Shown here: positions 55,648 to 63,970 of the stretch, in pieces
Numbering within the stretch: position 1 is the first letter of the stretch
Layout of the letters: each line of letters opens with the position of its first letter
Assembly: GCA_030680745.1 (NCBI GenBank)
Contig: JAUXUR010000059.1
Location: 27,438-91,437 of the forward strand
DNA from: Alphaproteobacteria bacterium
Lineage (GTDB): Bacteria; Pseudomonadota; Alphaproteobacteria; JAUXUR01
Direction of reading: 5' to 3'
Length of the DNA: 64,000 bases
The notes under the pieces: model-generated
Seen by the model: only the letters and a program-made list of their open reading frames with translations
Database searches by the model: none
What the model was told of the DNA's origin: nothing
Translations under genes and position numbers: made by a program

Positions 55648-55673
55648 GTAAAAATCATTAATTTTTAATAGGT

Positions 55674-55703
55674 AAAGCAGCTTTGATTAAGGCTGCTTTA
55701 TCT
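55674..55703 (+). terminator. Terminator of leader-sharing gene 1
   Basis: AAAGCAGC (55674-55681) pairs with GCTGCTTT (55692-55699), about 27 bases past the stop. The next gene begins only 35 bases further on. Confidence 0.75.
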
Positions 55704-55737
55704 TAATATATAAATTTAATAAGGGTTATAAAGTAAA

Positions 55738-58494
55738 ATGAAATTTAAAATATTTTTGGCGTCACTTATCTTAGGTGTTTTTGCCCATCAGGGCACAATT
55801 TTTTGCATAGACGACGATGCGTTTACCAATAAAAGCATAGATATTTCGGATGATGCCGAAGTCGACACAAGCGCTGAATCTACATCTAGTTCTTCATCTA
55901 GCGCAGGATCGTCTGACCTTCTTTTTTCACCGGAAGAAAACTGTTATTTGTTACAAGAATATAATGAAATAACTTGTTTTTTTGAATCGATTAAAGAAGA
56001 AATTATTCAAAACGCTTTTATTGAGAGCGATGATTATGAAGTGCATACTGAAGCGTTTCTTACAGAAAAGTTTAATAAGCATCAATTTATAACTAATAAT
56101 GAAGAAATCCATCTAGCTTTTAATCAAAAATCAGAAAATTTAGATTTAAATGATATTGTTAAATGTAGAAAAATAAATTTACATTTCGATGTTATTAGTG
56201 ATTTTATGCTTTGTAAAAAATTCGAAATAAAAGAGTTTTTAATTATTGTTTTAGAAAAATTAAAAAACGAAATCGATGAATTAAGAAAATATTTAACTAT
56301 AAATGAAAATACACCTAACATATATTTAATTCTTAAGAGTGAAATTTTTGTTATAAGTTCTTCTATATATAGAATTTTATCTGATTTGAAAATGCGCAAT
56401 GAAGATCATGAAGCAGCAATTGAACTTAGGTTAGACTTAATGGGTTTTCCATACAAAAATTATGAATCTTTATTAAAAAAAGCAGATGTTTTTGATTTAA
56501 TACAAAGAATTTTTGTATATTATTTGAATGGTAATCGAACGGATCTTGAACGATTAAATAAGTTTATTAATTATCAGCAAAAATTTTTTTCTTTTGTAAA
56601 AGGATCCATTTGTGATGATCTTAAACATACCGTTTTGAATGCTCTTAATTTCTTGGCTATACAAGAAAAACCAGATCATTTAATTGATATTATTGGACTT
56701 CTTCCTGAGGAATTTTTTAGAGATTATAAAGATGATGTTTATAAAGAGCTTATAAAAGCGATTACTGTAAATGGATTAACAGAAAGGTCTTTTATAGGGC
56801 TTTTAAACAATTTAGAAAAAAAAGGTGTTTTTAAGGATATATTAACTGATGATTCTAATATCATAAAAAAGAATCCTGATTTGGCCTTTGTTTTTGCAAA
56901 TATTTATAACGTTATTATGGACTTTGCTAAGGTTTCGGATCTTTATGAAGTCGCATATGATCTTTCTAAAAAATTTGATTATTTGTATCATGCAATTTCA
57001 GTAAATATTAAAATAAATAACCCTTCTAGAGATATGATGTTACAATTAAAATTATTTGATTTGAATATAAATAGAAAAGATAAAAATAATGATGTTAAAT
57101 ATTTCAATGGATTATTAGGAAATTTAGAACGTAATATGGATTTTAGTATTTCTATAATTTTTAAAGATATTACAAACAAAATAGGGCTTGATAATATTTT
57201 AAGTAATGTTAATATTTCTTTAGAATTAATAAATTCAATTAAAAATGTAGATGTTTGTTGTGATAAATGGAATAGAAAGAAAATTTTAAAACAGTATCTT
57301 GATGATTTAAATAATAACTTTCTTGAAATAAAGAATTTAATTGATTCCATTACAAATTTTAATACTAAACCTTCTAGTAGTTCTTCATCTTGCAGTTCTT
57401 ATTTAAGTTCATCTTCCTATGAGTCGAGCGTTGTTTTAAAAGCCGTTTCATCCAACATCTCTTCTTCAAGTTCATCTTCTTCTGTACGAAATCTAGTTCC
57501 AAAAGCCACAAAAAAAAAGAAGACAAAAGACAGAAATGTTGTTTCATCCAACAGCTCTTCTTCAAGTTCATCTTCCTCCGTGCGAAATGTAGTTTCAAAA
57601 GCCCCGAAAAAAAAGAAGACAAAAGACAGAAATACTGTTTTATCCAGCAGCTCTTCTTCATCTTCCATCTCTACGCCAAGTCTAATTTTAAAAGCCCAAA
57701 AAGTGTTTGAAACGTCTCCAGATCAAACTATTAATACTTCCAGTTCGTCGTCGAATGCTTCTTTTGAGATGAGTATGCCTCTTGTTAAGAGCTCTGATAT
57801 TGTGCAAAGCGCACGAAGCTATCTGAAGACTCTTGCGCCAAAGAAAGAAAAGAAAAAAACAAAAAAAGACAATTCTTTAAAAGAGGCTGCTTTTTTAGAA
57901 AGCAAAAAAATAGAATCATCGTCTAGTCAAGAATTAAAAAAAATTGATTCTAAAAAATTAGATCATGCTGGTTCTTCATTAAGATCTGCTTATAATCATG
58001 CCTCAGTTTTTATGCCAGGTTTTATGTCGACAATGCTTCGGGGTGGAAAAAAAGCGAAAACCTTTTTAAGTCGCGTGAAATCGCTTGCGAAATTAAAATG
58101 GCGCCCAGAACAAATAGAATCCATGGTGACAAGAATGGGACTAACTTTTAATGTGCAAAGAGGTCATGGTTCTCATGTGATGATTTTTGGAGAAGATATG
58201 AAACCTATCACGATGCCAAATCATGGGGATTGTAAAACAGGTGCGCTTGTTCCATTGTTTGAAACACTTCATCAGCGTTCTTTAGTGCCTGACGAAATTG
58301 GTAAAAAGATTAAAAATGTTCTGAAAAAAGAGCTTGGTGATCATGGTGAAGACGAAGATGATCAAATTGAAACGCCTTTTCAAGTATCTGTTGATTCATT
58401 ATCTTTTTCAAGTTTTCCTGGCGATACTTCAGAGAGTGATGATTTAGGTGATGACACAGAAAATTTTGAAGACGACTCTTCTGGGGAAGAGTGA
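55738..58494 (+). CDS. Large secreted protein with Ser-rich repeats and HicA-like C-terminal domain, leader-sharing gene 2
   Basis: 918 residues. Signal peptide identical to gene 1, then an acidic/Ser linker, a long Lys/Asn-rich helical region (about 60-530), and three Ser-tract repeats with KKKKTKDRN (about 545-645). A Lys-rich stretch follows, then a C-terminal domain (about 785-850). That domain reads RPEQIESMVTRMGLTF, GHGSHVMIFG with His813, ITMPNHGDCKTGALVPLF: the order of the HicA mRNA-interferase fold, where the GSH His is catalytic and the P.H..KTG strand follows. The tail is acidic. A secreted toxin-type protein is plausible; activity is untested. Confidence 0.68.
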   Translation: MKFKIFLASLILGVFAHQGTIFCIDDDAFTNKSIDISDDAEVDTSAESTSSSSSSAGSSDLLFSPEENCYLLQEYNEITCFFESIKEEIIQNAFIESDDYEVHTEAFLTEKFNKHQFITNNEEIHLAFNQKSENLDLNDIVKCRKINLHFDVISDFMLCKKFEIKEFLIIVLEKLKNEIDELRKYLTINENTPNIYLILKSEIFVISSSIYRILSDLKMRNEDHEAAIELRLDLMGFPYKNYESLLKKADVFDLIQRIFVYYLNGNRTDLERLNKFINYQQKFFSFVKGSICDDLKHTVLNALNFLAIQEKPDHLIDIIGLLPEEFFRDYKDDVYKELIKAITVNGLTERSFIGLLNNLEKKGVFKDILTDDSNIIKKNPDLAFVFANIYNVIMDFAKVSDLYEVAYDLSKKFDYLYHAISVNIKINNPSRDMMLQLKLFDLNINRKDKNNDVKYFNGLLGNLERNMDFSISIIFKDITNKIGLDNILSNVNISLELINSIKNVDVCCDKWNRKKILKQYLDDLNNNFLEIKNLIDSITNFNTKPSSSSSSCSSYLSSSSYESSVVLKAVSSNISSSSSSSSVRNLVPKATKKKKTKDRNVVSSNSSSSSSSSSVRNVVSKAPKKKKTKDRNTVLSSSSSSSSISTPSLILKAQKVFETSPDQTINTSSSSSNASFEMSMPLVKSSDIVQSARSYLKTLAPKKEKKKTKKDNSLKEAAFLESKKIESSSSQELKKIDSKKLDHAGSSLRSAYNHASVFMPGFMSTMLRGGKKAKTFLSRVKSLAKLKWRPEQIESMVTRMGLTFNVQRGHGSHVMIFGEDMKPITMPNHGDCKTGALVPLFETLHQRSLVPDEIGKKIKNVLKKELGDHGEDEDDQIETPFQVSVDSLSFSSFPGDTSESDDLGDDTENFEDDSSGEE

Positions 58495-58555
58495 GTTAAA
58501 TATTTTTTATATTAGACTTATAGTATAAAATGATGATGCCTTATTTAAAGTTGAT

Positions 58556-58590
58556 ATCGTCGATTGGAATATGTGTAGCGACGATTTTAA
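58556..58590 (+). terminator. Terminator of the HicA-like protein gene
   Basis: ATCGTCG (58556-58562) pairs with CGACGAT (58579-58585), followed by TTTT; about 60 bases past the stop. Confidence 0.65.
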
Positions 58591-58675
58591 AAAATGATTA
58601 AAAAAGACCTTGTTTTGTTTCAACAAAGTGAGTTTGCTGTGGATGTTCAGAATCTGTCTTAAAATCATGTAACCC

Positions 58676-58710
58676 TAAGACAAGATAGATTTTAAGATTA
58701 TCTTGTCTTA
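58676..58710 (-). terminator. Terminator of the small secreted protein gene (right copy)
   Basis: TAAGACAAGATA (58676-58687) pairs perfectly with TATCTTGTCTTA (58699-58710), 40 bases past the stop at 58751. Confidence 0.8.
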
Positions 58711-58750
58711 GGTATTGTAAGATAATTAAGAAAATATTTTTCTTTCTTAA

Positions 58751-59176
58751 TTATTTTGTTATGAAATCACGTGCCCATGTTCCTAAAGTATCTGTGTGTA
58801 TTTGCATTGCTTTCATTTCATGAAGGGTGTTATTTGCGGCATAGAAATTTATCAATGTGTTATGTAATGCATCGATTGTGTTCTTATGTCGAGTATTCAT
58901 CCAGTTGCTTTGATTGTTCATTTTTCCAAGTGTGTCAGCAATATTCTGTAACGTTATAGATTCTTCTCTTGAAAGAAGAGTTATTTCATTCCAAATTACG
59001 TCTAATTGTTGTTTAAGCATTAGATGTAAATTATGGTTTGGTGCATTGCCTAATATATTGTCGCTCATTTGAGTGATAATATTCCTATGTTCAATTATTT
59101 TATCATCTAATAAAGTAGCATGGACAAGGTCTGTGCTAGAAAATGCAAGAAGCATAAGTAAGATAATTTTTTTCAT
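58751..59176 (-). CDS. Small secreted protein, right member of a duplicated pair
   Basis: 141 residues with signal peptide MKKIILLMLLAFSST. The mature part is helical (HNLHLMLKQQLDVIWNEITLL, DALHNTLINFYAANNTL). Leader, first helix and upstream DNA match the gene at 53899; the C-terminal half differs and is shorter. No domain recognised. It lies on the minus strand, convergent with the HicA-like protein gene. Confidence 0.65.
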   Translation of the reverse strand: MKKIILLMLLAFSSTDLVHATLLDDKIIEHRNIITQMSDNILGNAPNHNLHLMLKQQLDVIWNEITLLSREESITLQNIADTLGKMNNQSNWMNTRHKNTIDALHNTLINFYAANNTLHEMKAMQIHTDTLGTWARDFITK

Positions 59177-59403
59177 TTTAGTGTCTTTCTGTTTTACATG
59201 TTAATTTATAATGTTAAATTTAGATTCAGTTATTATTAAATTTAACAGATAATAAAATATCAAATTACTTTTAAAAAAAATACCCGTAAAAAATACTGGG
59301 TTTTTTATTTTTTTGAAAGTGGTATGTTTATTTTTTAATAGGTTGTAGATTTTAATAAAAAAATTTTTGAATTTGTTTTTTATTTAAAATGGTTGTTTTG
59401 GTT

Positions 59404-59988
59404 TTACAAAACCAATTCCCGACATCCCTCTAACCCAATCTTCTCATGGGTTGAAAGTATCGCCACACCCCCCGCTTCAAGATGTTTCATAATAGCGTCT
59501 TTCAAAATATCAGATGCCTCTTGATCTAAATTGGTGAAAATTTCATCCATAATCCAAATAGGTCTGTGGCTTGAATTTAAATAATAGGCTAAAAACAATC
59601 GTTTTTTTTGGCCTTGCGAATAAGTTCGAATGAAATCATTCGCATTGATTTTAAACGCACTCAAATGATCTTCAATTTGCTTTTTTTTGAATCGATGGTT
59701 TGAGATTTTAAGCCAAAAACGAAGCATTTCATAGCCTGTAAGTTCAATGTCCACAGGCAAAGAATGACCAAAATAATGAACATTGTTTTCTTTAATTCTA
59801 TGGCCTTGCCAATGAATTGTGTCGTCCTCATGCTCCAGCAAACCCGCAATTAATTTTAAAAGGGTTGTTTTGCCAGATCCATTGGCACCTTTTATAAGAA
59901 GGGCCTCACTTTTATTAAGTGTAAAAGAAATATTTCGAAGGATGCGTTGCATGCCTCTGAAAAAGCAAAGATTTTTAATGTCTAACAT
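59404..59988 (-). CDS. ccmA: Haem exporter ATP-binding protein CcmA
   Basis: 194 residues from ATG at 59988 (a GTG two codons earlier is equally possible; no clear ribosome-binding site). Short ABC ATPase with Walker A GANGSGKTT, signature YSQGQKKRLFLAYYL, Walker B PIWIMDEIFTNLD, and switch His in STHEKIG. The size and LLKLIAGLLEHEDDTIHWQG fit CcmA, which with CcmB-D acts in cytochrome c maturation. No other ccm gene adjoins it. It is divergent from acnA. Confidence 0.85.
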   Translation of the reverse strand: MLDIKNLCFFRGMQRILRNISFTLNKSEALLIKGANGSGKTTLLKLIAGLLEHEDDTIHWQGHRIKENNVHYFGHSLPVDIELTGYEMLRFWLKISNHRFKKKQIEDHLSAFKINANDFIRTYSQGQKKRLFLAYYLNSSHRPIWIMDEIFTNLDQEASDILKDAIMKHLEAGGVAILSTHEKIGLEGCRELVL

Positions 59989-59994
59989 CAGCAC

Positions 59995-60023
59995 TTGTAT
60001 GATTGTGTAATTTTACCTAAAAT
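59995..60023 (+). promoter_or_regulatory. Sigma70-like promoter for acnA
   Basis: TTGTAT (59995-60000), 17-base spacer, TAAAAT (60018-60023), about 48 bases before the GTG start. Confidence 0.45.
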
Positions 60024-60071
60024 AGCGCATAAAAGAATCAAATGTCCATTAATCTTATCAGGAGGAACAAA

Positions 60072-62786
60072 GTGTCAGATCCCAAAGCCAAAGCCAGGCA
60101 AATTCTTAAAGTAGGAAATACTTCCTATACGTATTACAGTTTAGCGTCTTTAAATGATCCTGACATCAATCGTCTTCCTGTGTCATTGAAAGTATTACTT
60201 GAAAATTTAATTCGCCATTATGATGGCACGCATGTCAAAGATGCTGATATTAATGCTTTTAAAGCGTGGACAAAAAAGAAATCCTCGAATCACGAGATTT
60301 CCTTTATGCCGGCGCGTGTATTGATGCAAGATTTTACAGGTGTGCCAGCTGTTGTTGATTTAGCAGCGATGCGTGATGCTGTGAAAAAATTTGGTGGCGA
60401 TCCAACGCATATTAATCCTATGACGCCCGTTGATCTTGTGATCGATCATTCGGTGATGGTTGATAATTATGGGACGAGTGATTCTTTCGCACAAAATGTG
60501 CATTTTGAATATCAACGCAATAAAGAACGTTATGCCTTTTTAAGATGGGGTCAACAAGCCTTTGATAATTTCCGCGTTGTACCACCAGGAACAGGCATTT
60601 GCCACCAAGTTAATTTGGAATATTTAGCGCAAACTGTGTGGACCGCCCACGAAGAAGGCAGCCAAAATCAAGTCGCCTATCCTGATACGCTTGTGGGTAC
60701 TGATAGTCATACGACAATGGTTAATGGTTTAGCTGTTTTAGGCTGGGGTGTTGGTGGGATTGAAGCCGAAGCTGTCATGCTCGGTCAATCAATTTCCATG
60801 ATTATTCCTGAAGTTATTGGCTTTAAACTAACAGGCGCATTGCCTGAAGGCACGACGGCCACTGATCTTGTTTTGACGGTCACTCAAATTTTACGTTCTA
60901 AAGGTGTTGTCGGCAAATTTGTTGAGTTTTTTGGCTCGGGGTTAGCGTCTTTGCCATTAGCGGATCGTGCGACGATTGCGAATATGGCGCCTGAATATGG
61001 CGCGACGTGTGGTTTCTTCCCCATTGATCAAGAAACAATTAAATATCTAGAATTTACCGGTCGTGACGCACAACGCGTAAAACTTGTTGAAGCCTATGCT
61101 AAAGCGCAAGGTTTGTGGCGCGATGAAACAAGTCAAGATCCAATATTTACTGAAATTGTTGAACTCAATTTAGCGAACGTAAAATCATCGATGGCAGGAC
61201 CTAAACGTCCACAAGATCGTGTTGATGTTGAAGCAGCCCCTGCATCTTTTGATACAATGTTTAAAGAATCAGTATCCGACGGTAAAGTTAGAAGTGTTCA
61301 AGTTGAAGGTCAAAATTATGCTCTTCAAGATGGGCATGTTGTGATTGCAGCGATTACAAGCTGTACAAATACTTCGAATCCATCGGTGATGGTCGGCGCG
61401 GGTCTTTTGGCGCGTAAAGCACTTGCAAAAGGCTTGAATGTAAAGCCTTGGGTTAAGACATCGCTTGCACCCGGTTCTAAAGTCGTGAGTGATTATTTAA
61501 GTGCAAGCAAATTAGATAAAGATCTTGATAAATTAGGCTTTAACTTAGTTGGTTATGGTTGCACAACCTGTATCGGGAATTCTGGTCCTTTAAAACCAGA
61601 AATTGCGAAAGCTATTGAAAATCAAGATCTCATGGTTGCCTCTGTTCTGTCGGGCAATAGAAATTTTGAAGGGCGTATTCATCCACAATCAAAATCCAAT
61701 TATTTAGCATCTCCTTTATTGGTGGTGGCTTATGCTTTGTTAGGAACGATGCGTTCTGATATCACGAAAGAGCCTTTGGGATTGGATCAATCAGGGAAAC
61801 CTGTTTATTTGAAAGATATTTGGCCAAGTCAAAAAGAAATTGAAGAGACCATTCAACAATCTTTAACGCCACAAATGTTTAGGGATCGCTACGCGCATGT
61901 GTTTGAAGGCGATAAAGAATGGCAAGCGATTCAAATTCCAAAAGACGTGACCTATGTTTGGGACGAAAAAAGTACTTATGTCAAAAATCCACCTTATTTC
62001 GATCAAATGGGCTTAAGTCCAAATGCGATTAAAGACGTGAAATCGGCACGTGCTTTAGCTATTTTGGGTGATAGCATTACGACTGATCATATTTCGCCTG
62101 CAGGCAGTATTAAAAAAGACGGACCAGCTGGTAAGTATTTGACAGATCGCAACATTACACCGCTTGATTTCAATTCTTATGGTGCAAGACGTGGTAATGA
62201 TGAAATAATGGTACGCGGCACTTTTGCCAATATTCGTTTGAAGAACGAGATGGCGCCAGGGACGACCGGTGGTATCACGCGCTTTGTACCGGGTAATGAC
62301 ACAATGTCCATTTTCGATGCGTCGATGAAATATCAAGCGCAACATATTCCTTTGGTTGTGATTGCGGGTAAAGAATATGGCACAGGGTCATCGCGTGATT
62401 GGGCAGCAAAAGGCACGATGCTTTTAGGCGTTAAAGCCGTAATCGCTGAAAGTTTTGAGCGTATTCACCGTTCAAATCTTATTGGTATGGGTATATTGCC
62501 CCTTGAGTTCAAAAATAATGCAAGTCGCCTCAGTTTAAAACTAACAGGCGATGAAGTGTTTGATGTGATAGGCATTGAAAAAGGCTTAAGCCCTAAAATG
62601 GATGTTACGTTCACAATCACAAGACCCAATGGACAAAAAGAAACGATTCAACTTTTATGTCGCATTGACACAGAAGATGAAGTGAAGTATTTCGAAAATG
62701 GAGGCATCCTTCATTACGTTTTACGTCAAATTTTGTCCGATACGCCAACACGTAATAATACAAAATTGCGTGCGTCTGCGTCTTAA
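60072..62786 (+). CDS. acnA: Aconitate hydratase A
   Basis: 904 residues from GTG at 60072, chosen because AGGAGG lies 7 bases upstream; the ATG at 60042 would place that site inside the gene. The [4Fe-4S] Cys are in TSCTNTSNPS and YGCTTCIGNSG. Substrate-binding blocks include DSHTTMVNGLAVLGWGVGG, GDSITTDHISPAG, YGTGSSRDWAAKG and AESFERIHRSNL. It interconverts citrate and isocitrate in the TCA cycle. The last 20 or so codons and the following bases occur again at 63909-64000. Confidence 0.97.
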   Translation: MSDPKAKARQILKVGNTSYTYYSLASLNDPDINRLPVSLKVLLENLIRHYDGTHVKDADINAFKAWTKKKSSNHEISFMPARVLMQDFTGVPAVVDLAAMRDAVKKFGGDPTHINPMTPVDLVIDHSVMVDNYGTSDSFAQNVHFEYQRNKERYAFLRWGQQAFDNFRVVPPGTGICHQVNLEYLAQTVWTAHEEGSQNQVAYPDTLVGTDSHTTMVNGLAVLGWGVGGIEAEAVMLGQSISMIIPEVIGFKLTGALPEGTTATDLVLTVTQILRSKGVVGKFVEFFGSGLASLPLADRATIANMAPEYGATCGFFPIDQETIKYLEFTGRDAQRVKLVEAYAKAQGLWRDETSQDPIFTEIVELNLANVKSSMAGPKRPQDRVDVEAAPASFDTMFKESVSDGKVRSVQVEGQNYALQDGHVVIAAITSCTNTSNPSVMVGAGLLARKALAKGLNVKPWVKTSLAPGSKVVSDYLSASKLDKDLDKLGFNLVGYGCTTCIGNSGPLKPEIAKAIENQDLMVASVLSGNRNFEGRIHPQSKSNYLASPLLVVAYALLGTMRSDITKEPLGLDQSGKPVYLKDIWPSQKEIEETIQQSLTPQMFRDRYAHVFEGDKEWQAIQIPKDVTYVWDEKSTYVKNPPYFDQMGLSPNAIKDVKSARALAILGDSITTDHISPAGSIKKDGPAGKYLTDRNITPLDFNSYGARRGNDEIMVRGTFANIRLKNEMAPGTTGGITRFVPGNDTMSIFDASMKYQAQHIPLVVIAGKEYGTGSSRDWAAKGTMLLGVKAVIAESFERIHRSNLIGMGILPLEFKNNASRLSLKLTGDEVFDVIGIEKGLSPKMDVTFTITRPNGQKETIQLLCRIDTEDEVKYFENGGILHYVLRQILSDTPTRNNTKLRASAS

Positions 62787-62792
62787 AATATG

Positions 62793-62898
62793 TATAGTCA
62801 ATGGACATTGGAAGGATACATCGTCACGCTTTACTCATGTATATAAGGATACACTTCGTTCGTTGTTCCTTGTCTACTTCTCAAGTCTATTGACTATA
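62793..62898. repeat. Family C element, copy 3 (after acnA)
   Basis: Arms TATAGTCAATGGAC and GTCTATTGACTATA are complementary with one mismatch, with weaker pairing inside. The core GGATACATCGTC, ACTCATGTATATAAGGATAC and TTCCTTGTCTAC matches the other copies. The left 30 bases reappear at the window end. Confidence 0.8.
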
Positions 62899-62907
62899 GG
62901 TAGAAGG

Positions 62908-62933
62908 AAGGGGGGTTATGCCTCCCTTTTTTT
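62908..62933 (+). terminator. Terminator of acnA
   Basis: AAGGGGGG, loop TTATG, CCTCCCTT followed by a T-run: a strong hairpin with one internal mismatch, about 120 bases past the stop and just after the family C element. Confidence 0.85.
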
Positions 62934-63131
62934 ATGTAAGAGATTGTATGTTTTAATAAAATTAATTTTATAAATAAAATATAAATAAATAAAAACTCTT
63001 TCTTAAAACAGATAAAAACATAGTATTCTTTACTGTTGCTTTAATAAAAGTAATTTGATACATTGTTTTTTCGCATATTCAGTAATGAAATATGTGTTTT
63101 AAATTTAATATCTAGAATAGAAAGAGATAAA

Positions 63132-63893
63132 ATGAAAAAAATAACTTTAATTGCTTTTGCAATTTTTATAAATATATCTTCGCTTCATGCAAACAGAGAA
63201 GAAGAAATAACACAACGTCTTAATCAGCTTTATACTGAGATTCTTGAAGCAACACTTATTGATGAAGGTGAAGATGAAGATTATGATTTAGAAACAGGAA
63301 AATATAAAGAATTTTTACAGAATATAAAAGAAGCAGAAGTTGCTGGATATAATAATGTTGTGTTTTTAGGAAATCAACTAAAAATTCATTTATTAAATCG
63401 TATAAGAGCGTTCTTTTTAGAAATGCTAGAGGAATTAAGACAAGAATCAGAGGTTCTTTTTCAAAAAGGATTAGTACTTTCAGGGCGAATATTGTCACAT
63501 ATGGAATCGGGGAATTTTAAACAAATAGATATTCTTGAAGGTGAGATGCACCGTTTGTTCTATATAGACGATAGTGGATTATTGCCAGAAAACTTTAATC
63601 CTGTTGTATATCTTAGTTTGTATCCAGATCTGCAAAATGGATATAGTCGGCTTCCTTCAGATGAAGATAAAATGGATAAGGCTACAGAACATTATATAAA
63701 TCATGGAAGAAATGAAGGAAGAGCATATTTAGAGCCGCTCCCAGCAGATTTTAATCCCGTAATATATCTTAGTTTGTATCCAGATCTGCAAAATTATGCC
63801 GATCAGTATTTTACTTCAGATGAAGAAAAAAAGAATTGGGCTACAAAACATTATTTAAATCATGGAAAAAAAGAAGGAAGACGTTATTTATAA
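63132..63893 (+). CDS. Secreted protein with two C-terminal YLSLYPDLQ repeats
   Basis: 253 residues from ATG at 63132 (AAAGAGA upstream; an earlier frame extension lacks a signal). Signal peptide ends near LHA. A helical middle (about 20-150) is followed by two repeats of about 50 residues: FNPVVYLSLYPDLQNG ... ATEHYINHGRNEGR and FNPVIYLSLYPDLQN ... ATKHYLNHGKKEGR. This F.P..YL..YPDL...A..HY..HG..EGR unit occurs at the C-termini of many secreted or glycan-related bacterial proteins and may bind the surface. It lies between two copies of the acnA 3' end. Confidence 0.7.
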   Translation: MKKITLIAFAIFINISSLHANREEEITQRLNQLYTEILEATLIDEGEDEDYDLETGKYKEFLQNIKEAEVAGYNNVVFLGNQLKIHLLNRIRAFFLEMLEELRQESEVLFQKGLVLSGRILSHMESGNFKQIDILEGEMHRLFYIDDSGLLPENFNPVVYLSLYPDLQNGYSRLPSDEDKMDKATEHYINHGRNEGRAYLEPLPADFNPVIYLSLYPDLQNYADQYFTSDEEKKNWATKHYLNHGKKEGRRYL

Positions 63894-63908
63894 GAAAGTT
63901 GAATAGAT

Positions 63909-63970
63909 TACGTTTATTTGCTGACGCGCCGTCACGTAATAATACAAAATTACGTGTATCTGTGTCTTAA
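63909..63970 (+). pseudogene. Remnant of the acnA 3' end
   Basis: From CACGTAATAATACAAAATT to the stop TAA at 63968 this matches the last codons of acnA (62745-62786), with a few substitutions and a small deletion before that block. The match runs on past the stop, through the start of the family C element (TATAGTCAATGGACATTGG), to the window end. The copy is in the same orientation as intact acnA and 1.2 kb downstream of it. Confidence 0.85.

Larger units (their letters stand above)
58640..59375 (-). repeat. Duplicated segment, right copy
   Basis: Right-hand copy of 53795-54655 in the same orientation: ATTC/TTCAGAATCTGTCTTAAA at the left edge, the TAAGACAAGATA hairpin, a gene with the same leader, and the conserved upstream block ending near TTGTAGATTTTAATAA. 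The two copies bracket the leader-sharing genes. Confidence 0.8.
62787..63131. other. Gap past acnA with a family C element, terminator and promoter
   Basis: No gene. It holds a family C element (62793-62898), the acnA terminator (62908-62933), an AT-rich stretch and a possible promoter TTGCTT (63036-63041), 17-base spacer, TACATT (63059-63064) for the next gene. Confidence 0.55.

Noticed and set aside
57417..57668. Repeats at 57.4-57.66 kb considered as a CRISPR or satellite array
   Set aside because: The units are in-frame protein repeats (Ser tract plus KKKKTKDRN) within the 918-residue protein; spacing and identity do not fit CRISPR.
62698..62973. 91-codon frame overlapping the acnA end
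   Set aside because: It reads acnA in another frame, then a family C element and the terminator.
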